DNA from: Gavia stellata
Lineage: Eukaryota; Chordata; Aves; Gaviiformes; Gaviidae
Direction: 5' to 3'
Assembly (NCBI RefSeq): GCF_030936135.1
Contig: NC_082595.1
Span: 104,511,334 to 104,575,333 of the forward strand
DNA: 64,000 nt
Part shown: positions 49,745 to 63,511 of the stretch, in pieces
Position numbering within the stretch: position 1 is the first letter of the stretch
Layout of the letters: each line of letters begins with the position of its first letter
Position numbers and translations under genes: made by a program
The notes under the pieces: model-generated
Database searches by the model: none
Told to the model about the DNA's origin: nothing
Seen by the model: the letters and a program-made list of their open reading frames with translations, nothing else

Positions 49745-52125
49745 CTTCAATCTCAGATGTGACTAAAATTTTCAGTTATTTCAGAAAATTGCCAGATATT
49801 CTAGATAGACATTGTGGGAAATGCCTAAGCCTCGTTTCTCTTGGATCATGGGACAAGTGAAACAATGTTTCTGTTACATTTATTTTTAAAATTATATACT
49901 CGTATTTGTACCTAAAGCTACATAGGAATACACATCCCAGAGCTAACATTTATTTTCAAAATTGATACTATTTCAGAAAGTGATTTTTTTTTTTTTTCAT
50001 TTTTGCAAATAAATGCTTTCAAAAACCACCCTAAAACAGATTACAGGGGCTCAGAGAGGAGGGGAAGGAGGATGGGAACTGAACACATACATGGCTAGAC
50101 AATACCAAAGAGAAAGTAAATTTTCCTTATCATTTATTTCTTGTCCATCTCTGTATTCATGATTCAGCATTCACCCTTTTAGTTTGCTTGGCTCTTTCTA
50201 TCAAATGAGACATCACAAGCTTCTCCAATGATGTAATGCTGGGATCCCTACAGCCATGGGAGGAAATCTGAGTCCTGCCTATGTGCATCAAACAAGCACT
50301 ACTCACAGTAGTTACCCTGGGACCAGAGTGACCTCCTGCTAGTGCCCTGGTTTGCGTAGATCACTGCAGTCAGCTTCCACCCTCAATGCTGCTATAGAGG
50401 TTTGCTGAAGGCATTCCCCCTTCAGTGATAATCTGACAGTTTAACCCTTGCTAGTGCTAGGATTTGCAACCCATTCTTACCTGCCGAGGAAAGGCTCCAT
50501 GTCAGAAGCGCGTGAAAGAATAACCTGTGAGAGCAACAAATGGTGCGCTGGACTCCATCGATGAGCACCTTCACGTGGAGACCATGGTCCAGGGGAGCAA
50601 CCCCAGCTGCGAACGATCTGAAGAGTGCAGAGTACCCACAGCCTGCCAAACTGAGGAAAGATCCATTTGCAGTAGGAGTGGAAAGAAAACAGGTGCAGAT
50701 CCAGTGACAGGTCCACCAACATTAGTGAAGATTGCTGAGACTTTCTGGCCTTATGATTCTTTTAATTATTTTTTTTTTTAATTTATTATGGACAAGAAAT
50801 AGAGTCATAAGAGCAGCTCCAGATGTGCCGTGAAACCCTGCTGCATGCCTGGAAGGGAGAGAGTGAGCTGGTTTTCTCCAGGTCAATCTTACCCTCTCCC
50901 AAATTGCTGACTTTGGACCAATTTCTAGCACCCTGCTCCACCGCAGCCAACACCAGAACAGCAGAAGTGCTGGCACACTCAAGTGCCAGCCCTTCCTGGA
51001 ATATCTGAATCCTAATGTGTTCTGATTATCTGAAACTGAAAATTAACCCACTAATTTCCTGAAGCACCTCTGGATATAAGTATGATTTTGGTGCTGTGTG
51101 GGAGCTCCCACCGGAAGAACAACAGTTTCTCCTTCACACTTCAACGAACAAATTGAAAGAAATAACCTACGAAGAATACAGACATTTACAAGAGACAACC
51201 TACTCGGAGAAATTTTGAGTGTAAGAAAGTTCCCAGAAGGAGAGTCAACAAAAGGGCATGTTGTCCCACGGCTAGGGAATTTCCAAAGGACTGAAAAATG
51301 CATGACTGCTCTTTTGCTTTGTATCACTGCTGTTGTTTATTAATTCCCTGAATAGTAAGAAGTGGCTAGAGACATTATTTCCCACATAACCACAGTGTGA
51401 AAGCACATGGATAACGCCAGGATTCACCTTCTGTCAGTTTATAAAACCAAGTGAAACAGGAATATCATCCAGAACACCTGTAATGTCAGTCAGTTGGCAA
51501 AAATGCCTAAAACCTTTAATTATTTCATGAAAGGACTGATTGCACAAGATGACAGTAATAAGCACAGACACACAGAGACATACATACATACATTTAAAAA
51601 TACTGCAGCCTATACTTACATGTATATATATGCATGCCAAACTAAACACACAGCAGCCAGTTGTTAAAGGAATTGGTTCATTATTTCCCATTGCCACCAG
51701 CTGTCTCCTGCCTCTGCAATGATCACTCAGTACAAATGAATGACCTTTGTGCTATGAAGAACAGTTTGTCTTTTCAAAGTGTGATTTGTCAGCTAGGATA
51801 ATACTGCCTTAGCTTTTGCACTGTCCTCCACAGTGTTCCAATAGGGCTCCCCAGTACCCTGAGAGCAATGAATCAAAATAATTCACATCCCAGTTCCAGT
51901 CCAGGCAATAGGTGCACATGTCATAAAATGAGGCTTTGGTTGTTGTTGTTTTTTTAAATGTCATTTTACACTACAAGAAAAAAAGTTTCTGAGATTTTCA
52001 ATTCATTTTTCCACTTCTTCCCTGAACTAACTTGGCAGTTTCAGATTTCTCATCTCATGCTTCACAAATTGAATACAATGAAAAGATGAGAGCCTTTCAT
52101 TTTAGAAGAGTGATATCATTTATGC

Positions 52126-52150
52126 TTTTATTTATTTTATTTTATTTTTA
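52126..52150. repeat. (TTTTA)n simple repeat
   Basis: TTTTATTTATTTTATTTTATTTTTA, short low-complexity sequence. Confidence 0.8.
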
Positions 52151-52906
52151 CTTCAGTCACAACTTCTTATATTTCCTTTTGTTGCATTTTAGGCTAAAAG
52201 AGATAATCTAAGATGACTGTGCTGTTCTCCCAAGTCATAGCCTGTCAGCTTGCTGAATTATCAGTACCTAGTCAAGCAGCACAGTAGAAAGAGATCATAT
52301 GTGCCAATTCCGCCCCCCAACTTGGTAACCATTTTCCAGTCACTGGAGGAAAGTGCACAGTCCAATCTCTCTTTTGCATGATCAAAGTTAGTAGCTTAGC
52401 AGATGTCCTTGGGCAGCAGGTGGTCCAGTGAATTATATCAGAGAAACCAATAAATTGTGTATTATTCTGGAGACTCTTAGCCCTCTAACTTGTTAAAAGA
52501 ACACATTCCCTTTTTCTTTTCTCCTTTTTAATGAATTTTCAATCAGGCTGCCAACCTTCTTTAAAAATAGTCTCAAAGAAAATACAAAAATGAAACTGCT
52601 TTCTAAAAAATATTTAGAAATCTAACACCAATTGTTGGCATCAGGAAACAAAATGTGGGATGAGAAAACGTGCTGAAAATACCCTACAAATATCGTGCAC
52701 ATTGACATCCCTCTATTCAAGCTATTCTGACTGGAGCTATTCTGACATCAACAGGAAATCCTCCCCAGATTTCTCATGTCAACACAGATCAGAAGGGAAC
52801 ACAACCTGTGTTGTCAAAAGCACTTAGAAACACCCTACAGATGATGACCACAAAAGTCACGTCACACAACTACACAGAGCAGCCACAAGTCCTTAATGCA
52901 TTGACG

Positions 52907-52930
52907 TTTTTTGTTTTGTTTTGTTTTTTC
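52907..52930. repeat. (TTTTG)n simple repeat
   Basis: Four imperfect units of TTTTG between T-rich ends. Confidence 0.8.
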
Positions 52931-55900
52931 TGTTGAGAAATGAAGCAACTGTTGACCAATATTTTAGCCATATCCACCTTCTTCACAATATAACTATGAT
53001 TCATATTCTCTTCAATACCAGCCTCAGAGCATCTATTAAAAGTCATGCTCTGGGCAGATGTTTTCTGTTTAATGAAGAGGACAGGGAGCCCAATCATCTG
53101 CATTCCATCCCCATTTCCACAAGACTTTCTTTGTGGACTTAGCAAGCTTCACATCGTCTATGTTCCTCAGTTATCCCACATGTGATATCTGGATAACAAC
53201 CTTTCCCTCACTCACCAGGAAGCTGTGAAGCTTAATTTATGTTTAGCAAGTTGTTTTAAGGTGCTTGGCTGAAAAAGAGTGTATATGTAAATGATTTCCT
53301 ATCTTTACTAGGCTACTGATGCTGAAAAACATAATGTAATGTACACAGATGAATATAGATCTTTTTCTGTGTATAGCATTACAGACTCCAAATTCCAGCA
53401 GCTTCAAGAATTAACAGAAGAAAGGATGAGTGATCTGCATTTTCTTTTGTAAGGTAAGGGCTGTATATTGTAGTCTACTTTACTCAATAATAGAGTCATA
53501 TTTCTAAAAATGAACTAGAAAATTATTTAGGAAAGTAAAGGGATGGAGTCTTAAGGCTCTTTTCTCCCACAATTTAACTGCCCTGTATTTTGCCTTTTGG
53601 CATACTTCAGGCAAAATTAAAAAAACACGAAAAAAGCACATCTCTCCAGTCATTCAGATAGAATAAAGTCTCCAGTCAACTATTGCAAAAATCTACCATC
53701 CTCAAGGAGGCTGGTAGCAGATTTGTATGCAGTGTCGGGTTTAACAAATCACCTGATAATTGTGTGTGACCTGCTAGGAAGAACAAATTGAGGCGTAAAA
53801 ATGGAGTCTGCAAACACATTGCTTTTTTCCTCAATGGATAGCTTTCCTAGTGCATTCAGGGATTATGCATTTACTTGTTGGCAAAAATAAGTTGCTGCTT
53901 TTCACTCCTTTTAGCTTTGCACAGCCAGCACAGTAAAAAGAATGTGAATGAATCTCTTAGTGCTTGTGCATCATCAATACATTTGTTTACAGAGTTCCTC
54001 GTGCTTTTAAGACAACAGAGTTGCGTGATTAAATGCAAAACTAACACTGTGGAGGAAGAGAAGTCAACTGCCTTGCACTTTTCCTCCACTCCATGAAAAT
54101 TATGTATAAAAAGCTCCCAAGGCAGAATTCCCCACTCATATGCCCAGGTCAGAGGAGCGTTTCACAGCCAGTTTACAGCCACTTTTCACACAGGTATAAA
54201 TGACTACGTAACATTTAAGGCAGTGCTGAGTGCATTGTGTTGTTATTATTATATGATGTGTCCTCCAGAACTGCTATTTCTTTTGATGATGCTCAAGAAA
54301 CAAAGAAATCAGCTTTGCTCTGAAAACTCAAGCAGAATATGCAGACGTGGTTCCTAGCAGAAAGGAGGCAGGCAGGATAAACTTTGAGCTCTATGATATT
54401 TCCAAAGAGTCGTTTTCCTGGAACAGTTGCATTTGAAGGACTTAATTACAGTTCTTGAGCATCATCAGCACCCAAGAACGGTGTCAGTGTGCACGTGAAA
54501 CAGAACACCAGCACAGCACTGGATAGCAGTGCATGCTTCACCCTCACAAGCGTGCATTTCAGGCAAACCAAAACTGGATTGTCCAAGGGAAGGGGCAGAC
54601 GCCCGGTGGTGACCTTTGCTTTGTCCCACTGGGGCAATGTGTTAGAGCCGATTTACCTTCTCTCATAGAACAGACAGCAACGTTATGAGAGATTTTAGGC
54701 TGGAAAAGCCTCCAGACCCCTGGGACCAAACCCTAAATGGCTCCTCAGACTGTAGACAGCTTTCAAAAAGACCTTTATGCCCTGTATATAGAGTAACCTA
54801 CAGGGAAAGGTATTGAAATAAAGGGCCTAAACTGCAGAGGCCATTCATGCCAGAGGAGGGATTTCCATTCTGTTTAAGAGGCTGTTCTGTACTGTGATGT
54901 TAGAGTGGAAATCTGGTTAGTAGCAGATGAGTCTCTGCCTTGAAATCATGAGTCATATGGCTGTTTAAACTTTCTACTCAGCAGCAGAGGACGGCACATC
55001 AGAGCCTACATACCTGTAGCCTGGTATTGACTTCACTTCAAAAGGGAGAGTTTAGTTCTCCTTTATATTATCTTATATTTATAATCAAAATGTCAGCAAC
55101 TCCTTGCATAAAATTTTCACCCAGAGTACAGTATGTAGTCACTGTGACCACAAAGATGCCCACACACTTAACCTGCATCATCAGTCTGAAGGACTAAGAA
55201 CTGTGCTTTTCATCCTAACTGTGGATCTCTTCCACCATGAAAGTTGGTGTTAAAAATTCCTCAAACTCCCTAGAATCTGATCCTGGCTTTGAGAAATTGC
55301 CACAGGGCAATTCAGAGCAAACTCTGTCAGTAATTCAGGTGCCTAATCACAGATGCCCTAGGGCATCTGAGGGACTCTGGCAGGGCGACAGAAATGCAAC
55401 AGGACCAAAGGCAGAGCCTTTTAGGACCAACAGGACAACCTGGCAGAGAAACAGCTACAGGCCAGATAAGAAATCCTTGGTCATCTAAACACACACCTGT
55501 GTTCAGGCAGTTGAATCCCATCTGGTCAATCTTTGCATTGATTTCTTCAGTGAGTACTGGATTAGGTGCCTAGGGCTATATTTGGAGAGGGAGGTAGTCT
55601 ATTGAAAATACAGGTAAGAATCCACTGGTATTTTCAAAAAGGCAAGGGAATATTGCTGAAAAACTCACACACCAGTCCTTGGCTACACCATTAGATGTCC
55701 ATACAGCTCCGAAAATACTGGTGAGAGTCTGCAACTTTTGACAAAGAAAGCAAAAATCCATCTTTTATATGGTGAGAAAGCACCGTGTTTCCTTTCTGTG
55801 GCTTTACATAAGAATAAAAATAATTAATAATTAACGTTATCTCTACATCTATTGCTCCATCTTTACATCAACGTTATCTTCCCATAGATAAAAATACATT

Positions 55901-58900
55901 AGTAAAAAACCCTAGGTAAAGCAGTTCTAGGCAAAGTGGCATTCAGCACTATCGTGTATTTCAAAGTAGATGGGTAGAAATTCTTGAGTGAGACAGTTTA
56001 AAGAGAGTCTCTTGGCTTATCGTTTTCCCCTTCAGTCACATGGCATTATGAAAGATCAAAACAAGGAGCTCTGAAAAATGCAAACCTTCAGAAAGCTACA
56101 CCAAAGGAGAAGGTGAAATATAATGTGATTTGCCATTACAGCCACAAAGTCACAAAGTACTATGAGAGAGAACAAAGCTGAGTGTTTAACAGTATCAGAT
56201 AAGTAGGGGTGGCAAAGGGGGGAGAAAGTACCTGCAAATTACCCTTATCCAGATGTGATCAGATTTCTGCAGAAAACATGGAGCTGAAGGTAGTTCAGTT
56301 GCAGCGCTGAAATTACAGTAAATGGGGTTACAAAAGTTCTTGTCTTTAAAAACTAGTAGGAATGTTCAATGGAGCCCTGAGATTCTGCACTGACAAGGGT
56401 TTTATTAGTACATGGATGGATGAATGGATGTAAAACCAGATAAGTAAATTTGTACTCAGAGAAGAAGGAGGATTATTTGGCCTAATAAAAGTGAAAGAGT
56501 TTAGGACTGGGCTCAGTACCCTGATTTTAAGATAGATTGATCCAGACTTCAAGATTTTCCACTATGTCAAAGAAATGAAAAAGGCTATGGCCCTCTAAAA
56601 ATAGATGTGTTGCAGATAATAAACGATATTGATACCTTTCTATAGAAAAACTTCAGACAGTAGCTTATTTCACAACTTAGGAAAGTCAGTGGAACAATTA
56701 TGTCTGCACTTACATAAGTCTGTTCTATTTTGACTTTAGCCTAGTTTCATTATATTTTAGGTTTTAACCCGAATCATCCTAGGTTTTAATGACTTTAACA
56801 GAGATCCTTCTAATTTAAACCAATGTCAGCAAGATCTAAATCAGGTGCTTTGTACTTATACGATTAAAAATAGATTTCACAGAGCCATTCAAGTATCTTA
56901 CCTTTATAGCTGAGAAGGAGTAGTCAACAGCTTGTATCTAATAGGAATGCAAAAGAAATTAATTCATTGGAAAGACATTCTTCACCCCATTTTGGATGAC
57001 TGCTCACAAAAAAAAATTACGTAAGCTTCTTGCTCTCTAATACCTCAGTCGCTACAGATAGCCAGACAAGGATAGTTAGAAACACTGTTTATTATATCGT
57101 GAAGTCCAGCCACATGAAAGATATTGTCCATGAACTAAGATTAGAAAAGTGATACACCTATGATATAACTATGATAAAAATCCACCAGCTTTATTACCAC
57201 CAGAATTACTATTTTCAAAGAAAACTAAATGGCTTCAAAGCCATCAGTTTGTAGGTAGAAAAATCACTGTGTTCAATTAAACAAGGAACAAATGTCTCTC
57301 ACTTAGTGAGATGTTGGATTTGCTTGTCCCTGTTCATACCCACTGCTGACCTACTAGTTTTGACGTTCACCCAAAGGGAGCAGAGCATCTCTGTTTTCTG
57401 CCCATCTGAAATACCCAGTTGTTTCTGTAATCTCAACACACTTCTCATGCTTGAATTTTTTGAAAGGAAAGCTAAGTAGTACACAGCTCACACAAATATA
57501 AGACAAAGTCCTACCTGCATCTTCAGCTGACAGCACCATTTTTGTAAATTCTGCAGAACTTACTTAGATGCAAAGATTGTCAGCTGGGATCTAATGCTGC
57601 TGTAATCCACAGCTGATAGCTGGCTACTAGCAAACTTCCTAATTTGTACCCAACACTGCATTATAGGGTGAGGAGATAACAGCCTACCTATGGCAAACTG
57701 TAAATCAGTATCTATCTGAAATATCTCTCTCCTCTCTGAAGGATAAATCACCCCAGGAAAGCTGCCCTAAAACCTGAAGCCACAAAACCAAGTTTTCAAA
57801 GGCATATAAATTACTTCAGTTCAGCTTTCTGCCATATTCAAACAAGTGCTTGTGAAATAACCGGAGCAATTTAATAAGCTACTAAACCTTAGTATTCATT
57901 GCCCCTGCTAACAGTTGTGATTCTGTCAGCTGAGAATGGACTGAAAGAGTGCTCCTGCTCCCTTTCAAAGCAAAAATAGAACTGCTTAAACCACCCCCTA
58001 GACGTGTATGCAGTTTCCAAACGTTAACCCAGATCCACTTTCTGGCATTTGTTCCTAACATGTTTCCAGCCCATATGAAACAGAAGAACTATTTTATTCA
58101 TCTTTTTTAGTCCTGTTTCATAGTAGCAAACACAGCTTTATTCCACGTGCACAGCATCTGTCACAACGTGGCACTGCCCGGCATGGTAGTTCCTACTCGT
58201 TGTGACGATCACAATCTCCAAGCTTTCACTTTCCATAATGACATAGTCCCACCAGAGACTTACGTAGCCACTATGTATCTAAAAGAACAGTAATATAACA
58301 CCAACTGGCAGCCACAGCAAAAGCTGACTGCAGAAGCACTGTTTTAAGCAGCGTGATTTCTGACCACAGTTTGAGCACGGTCTCAGTACTATTAAGTGGT
58401 GAGGACGTATGCCATATGCTATACTGTGGTCAATGTGGAGTGCAACAGTATTTGAAAATGACTTGAAGTATGTGAAGAGGGAGCCACTAGTGTTATCCAC
58501 GTGCACTAAACAGAGCTGAAAAGTAGAAGGAAACCGGATATTCAGCTTTGCAACCGCTCAGGCAGATGAAAGATTATGGTATCCGTGTGATCCAATGTCA
58601 GTGCACTAGCACTGTAGAAAAAAAGTTGCAATAAATTTGGAGAAAGCCCTATAAATCTCCAAAGTTGAAACTGTCCTTAATCTAAGACAAATGAACTCAG
58701 ATTCAACTCTCCATGTGACAATTCAGTGAAGAATAACAGTGAGACACGGCTTAATATGATGGTGCAAAACAATTCTCTGGGACATCCCAGGCTGACCCAG
58801 TGGTCTTCTGTCCTGGGAAACAGATAACGGGTTTGACACTCTAAAGGGCGGGGAAGGATGTTGTTATTCCAGCAATAATGTTTCAATAACACATTAGTTT

Positions 58901-58953
58901 TTCTGAAATACTTCTCTGCACACATACGATGCTGTGCATTTGTTTCTGCAGCA

Positions 58954-58966
58954 TTTTTTTTTTTTT
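58954..58966. repeat. Poly-T run (13 T)
   Basis: A mononucleotide run followed by GCCC; no adjoining retroposed sequence recognised. Confidence 0.75.
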
Positions 58967-60050
58967 GCCCTTTTATAATACTGTATATTGCAATAAAAGA
59001 CTTAACATATTGATTCATTTTTAAGCCCCCATTTTTAAGCCCCCAGTTTCAAGTTTGCAGACACTCTTTGCTGGCACTTCAGCCCTGTAGGACTGGCTAG
59101 GCTCATCTTCTGTGACTTATCTTGCTTTGCTGTCCGTACAATGGACAATGCACATTTGTACTAAAGACATCTATCAGCAGATTACATCCCTTCTAGGGCC
59201 GTAAGAACAACCTGTATCAATCTTTAACTTACCCAGTGCAATACCCAAAGGCAGACCAAGAAAAAAAAATCCCTTCCCATTTCTCAGCTGCTTATTCCCT
59301 GAGGCAAGCAGGAGTTAGCAATGCCCCTCAAAGTATAGATGGTGCCAAGATGACACCATCCAGTGCAGGAAAGAAGTCTGATTTAGTCTGTGTAACAGGT
59401 AACACAACCATATCTACTGCATGCACAAAGTAGCCAGTTCTAGTCCTTAAAGCACTAGCTAGGGACTTAAATGCTTTTGAATTGAGTGTTCTTAAACCTC
59501 GATATTCCATAGCTTTGCTGTGGAAACCTTTGTAAGTGTCTTAGGATAAGCTCCAACCTACATCAGACATCTAGTCTAATAAAAGCTCTTCAAAACGTCG
59601 GTTGTTGGTAGAAGCAGAGGGGGTCCAGCTGGGAGTCTGATCCCTGTGGAGCAAATTCTGAGCAACCCAGGAACAGGAACAGGGCTCTACATTCAGGTCA
59701 AAATCCATTTCACTGGGATTAGGTACTGAAAGTTTCTCTTCTACGTCTAAGTCGGTCACCATAGACTCCCTGTTTACTCAATACACCCAGAACGAGTGGT
59801 ATCAACATTTGTCTGTGCAAAACATTGTGGAACATTTTTAAATATGAAACAAATGTTTAAACATCACCATCTGGTTGTAGATATATCAATACAAACAACC
59901 AAACATGATACAACTAAGTAAGTGTGTTAATCAGTGCCTGATGATTAAGTCCCACGTCATTTCCCTGCTTCCCTACTGTTCAGTTACTCCTGTGTCTTTC
60001 TGACCCAGGCTCCTCCACTGAGGGCTGCTTCCATATGTGCATGTGCTTAC

Positions 60051-60080
60051 ATACACACACACACAAACACACACGCACGC
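60051..60080. repeat. (CA)n microsatellite
   Basis: An imperfect CA tract, with AAAC and CGCACG interruptions. It explains the poly-cysteine/valine stretch of a minus-strand frame, which is not a gene. Confidence 0.88.
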
Positions 60081-60430
60081 AGGTCTAATTAGCACCAGGC
60101 ACGGTGGGATTCCAGTTCTGACCAAGACCTTTGATTCACCCATGCCATAAATTATGAATAATGAAAATATTGGAAAATCCATGAACAGAAAAAAGAACAA
60201 AAATGGGACAACAGTTGCCCAGATGCAGTCTGCCCCCAGCTCTAATTAGACCCTAGTAGCTCTGCTGCACACTTCATCCATCAGACTACGCTGCCTCTCG
60301 CTTCAATTACAACGAGGATGGGTGTACGAAGTTCGATGAATACACAAAACCATTTTGTCTTTCTGCATTCCTGTTGGTTGGCTCAGTCACACTTTGCTGA
60401 ACACAGTAATCCTACAAGCCACCATACCTT

Positions 60431-60460
60431 AAGAACAAAAAAAAAAAAAGAGAAAAAAAG
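60431..60460. repeat. A-rich simple repeat
   Basis: A run of 13 A, then GAG and seven A; low complexity. Confidence 0.8.
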
Positions 60461-62903
60461 AATGTATTTCAGAGTGCCAAGAACCAAGTGACTCAAAGAA
60501 AAACACATCTTTCAGTGGTTTTGTTAGCCATATTTCCTCCCATGACACTTTATTTTATGCAGCAGAGGGTCCAGATTTCAAAGGAAGGGTTTCTCATTAT
60601 CTCATCCCAACCTGAGAAAGAAAGGAAGATAAAGCAGAAGTCAGCTGGAGAGACGTGTATTTCTCATTATCCTCAACTGCCCTTTACTATTTTGTTTCTC
60701 ATCCTCCCAATCCTCTGTCAGCTGACACTCCTATTTTGGCAGAAATGTTGCCTGTGTAAGGATCAAGAACTGAAACTGAATCCCTCCCGAAATTTTCCTG
60801 TTATTACCTATTTATAACAGGGACTACAAAAGACATCTTTCTCATATAAACCTGGCAGCCACAAACTGTATGGATAAGTGTTTCTTCCCTCCTCCATGAC
60901 TTCTTGAAACGTCTTCCAGGTGAACTGTAGGAGAAATGATAGCTAGTAATGCTTTGGTAATTGTGGAACACTTCCATGCAGTGTATGTCTGAGATAAATA
61001 GATACAAAGGCACAGTCTCTTCCGTAAATACTGGTAAGAAAACTATTTTATCTAATGCTAAGACAATTGACCAGCAACAACAGGAATAAAATATATCTGC
61101 ACCACCCCAATATTCTCATACTGCTAAAGAATTTCATATAAGGACAAAAGTGATTTCTATGGTTTACTGTGTGCACATTTGAACTTGGCTTTGAGTGGGA
61201 ATAGAATTTCCAAATTTAAATGTCAGAATCATAATTTAAATAGCTGAAGTTAGGCAACTTAGGTAGCTAATTTTCCAGCCTTCTTATATAGTCAATGATG
61301 AGAGATATGTGTCTTCACTGTAACCATCTCAGACAACTGTATTAGAATTTTTTTTTTTAAATTGATTTAGATATCAGAGTTCTGGACTCACAGCAAATAC
61401 TGAGTTCTTGAAAAACTTAATTCAAAATTCTTTTGAAAAAGATATCTTCAAGAATGTAAATATAAATAGACTTCATTTTGGCAGCAAAACTTGATAGATG
61501 CTACAATGTAGGTGAAATTTTCCTTTTTGAGAGAAGGCCTACACTGATGAACAAATTTTTCAGATTCTCTAACAAACTCTAAAAATGGGAGAGTGTTTTT
61601 TGCAGTATCATTTCCAAGAAAAGTGAACCAATTGTATCTGGCATATCCTGCTTTGCAGCTCATTCTCCTTGAAGGTTCACGAAGAGGAGGTATATGCCAC
61701 ATAATGCTCTTCTCCACTGACTGGCTGCATTGTCTAATCTAATAGATGATGGATGCTCTCAGGCAGCCAGGTTGTCTCCTCTGAACCTCTGTAAAACAGA
61801 AGTGCCATAACTCCACCTCAAAAAGAATGAATGACAAAGAAGCAATACAAATGGTATCTCAAAGTTATCTGCCCACTCCAGTGCCACTTAATAGTAAACA
61901 GAGACAAAAAGCAAGAAGAGAAACCAGCTTGATAACCTGATCTGACACAAAGAAGTAAAATGTAAACCGAGTTAATCCTGAATCCTGCACATGCACCCCA
62001 TGACAAGGAATGGAAACCCATTACCTCCAATGTAAATGTCAGCCCTGCACATGACAATGACAACACTCTAAGCTTCTCTTTTACTCATCAAAGCATTTTA
62101 AATATGTTAAGATACTTCCTCAACAAGCAATACTTGCATATTGGAGCCTCATATCACTGCTACTTCAAAGCAGAGGGTTTTGAAGCATGTTCTTGGCTCT
62201 CACTGGGAGAAATCACTCATGTAACAAGGATGCAAGGTGCAGTTGCAGCAGGTGTCTACACTGCATCATATCTATTCAAATGAATTCAACACCCGCTGAA
62301 TTACCTTGCATATTAAGTGAATAACGTTGTCAGTTTCATTTGCCTTTAGCTTTCCCCTGCAGATGATCTAGGGCATTTTCTCTGTCCCCTTTTACACGAG
62401 CACAATGTGGATGCTGGGAGTTTGATGCCTTCTCTGCACTTCAAGGATGAAAAGAGGAGGCACTGCAATCTCTTTGTTTGAAAAAGCTTTAACATTGTTC
62501 CCTCTCTGCACCTCTCAGTTGGTTAAGAAGTTACTTTCCTCTAAGCCACTCCGAAGAACGTGCTAGTAGCTAATGAAAAGCAGTCTTCAACTTCTCTTGG
62601 GACTGCCTTTCCAGGGTTACTTCCACAGAGGTCCACATCTCCTCCAGTGGAGAACAGCTAGTATGTACCATTATGAAGCCAATACAGCTTGGCCAACCAC
62701 ACAACATCCAGTTCATGACAGTACAAATTACTCAGTGCTCCTGAAATTCAGAATACTTGTGTGGAGGTTTACATGAATGTGTGCATAGGGTCTAATGGTT
62801 TCTGAGGGTTTCACACACTTATTTTTGAAATACTTTAGTAAGAATCCAACTCTGGAATCTCTAGATCCATCAGAGAAATACAAGGAAGAAGGAGAGGGGT
62901 TTG

Positions 62904-62908
62904 TTGCT
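62904..62908. repeat. Left target-site duplication TTGCT
   Basis: The five bases immediately before the LTR are TTGCT and recur directly after it at 63,507-63,511. A 5-bp duplication is what ERVL-type integrases generally leave. Confidence 0.8.
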
Positions 62909-63506
62909 TGTTCTGGTTTAACCCCAGTAGGCAGCTAAGCACCACACAGCTGCTTGCTCACTCCCCCACAGTGAGATGGGGGACAGAATCAGAAGGGTAG
63001 AAGTGAGAAATCTCATGGGTTGAGATAAAGGCAGTTTAATAATTAAAAACAATCAAACAAACAAATACAGAAGAAAAGAAGCAAAACCAAGAAAAACAAG
63101 TGATGAAAAAAAAAACCATTGCTCACCACCAACCAGCTGATGCCCAACAAGTCCCCGAACAATAGCAGCCCCAGCCAACCTTCACACGCGCACACACACA
63201 CACACACACACGCCCCCACACCAGTTTTACTGCTGAGCACAACGTCGTATGGTATGGAATATCCCTTTGGTCAGTTGGGGTCAGCTGTCCCGGCTGTGTC
63301 CCCTCCCAACTCCTTGTACACCCCCAGCCTACTCACTGGTGGGGCAGCGTGAGAAGCAGAGAAGACCTTGATGATGTGCAAGCACTGCTCAGCAATTACT
63401 AAAACATCCCTGCTTTATCAACACTGTTTTCATCACAAATCCAAAACATCACACCTTAAAAGCTACTATGAAGAAATTCAACTGTATCCCAGCTAAAACC
63501 ACTACA
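62909..63506 (-). mobile_element. Solo LTR of an avian endogenous retrovirus (ERVL-like)
   Basis: The 598-bp unit begins TGTTCTGGTTTAACCCC and ends AAAACCACTACA, giving the TGT...ACA ends of an LTR. It is bounded by the 5-bp duplication TTGCT, so both ends are exact. I recognise the sequence as an LTR family common in birds, including GGTCAGTTGGGGTCAGCTGTCCCGG near 63,271. From the family, transcription would run on the minus strand. On that strand the TATA region (complement of 63,223-63,231) is degraded to a TAAAA-like word, and ATTAAA (complement of 63,035-63,040) could be the poly(A) signal. No internal viral sequence remains, which indicates recombination between two LTRs. A CA microsatellite has expanded inside. 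Confidence 0.87.
63183..63212. repeat. (CA)n microsatellite inside the LTR
   Basis: About ten perfect CA units flanked by CGCG and CGCCCCCACA. It lies within the LTR and so arose after, or with, that insertion. Confidence 0.9.
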
Positions 63507-63511
63507 TTGCT
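63507..63511. repeat. Right target-site duplication TTGCT
   Basis: Identical to 62,904-62,908 and directly adjoining the CTACA end of the LTR. Confidence 0.8.

Larger units (their letters stand above)
47833..62903. other. Unique non-coding stretch with microsatellites
   Basis: About 15 kb contains no recognised gene. The longest frame (minus strand 49,230-49,721, 163 codons) has no domain and overlaps another random frame. The region includes simple repeats, a 22-bp palindrome and a related sequence 1.8 kb further on, listed separately. A sequence near 54,665-54,730 vaguely recalls a CR1 3' end but is too short to call. Confidence 0.5.

Noticed and set aside
54660..54730. CATAGAACAGA ... AGGCTGGAAAAGCC resembling a CR1 3' end on the minus strand
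   Set aside because: Only scattered words match, and the sequence that should follow is absent.
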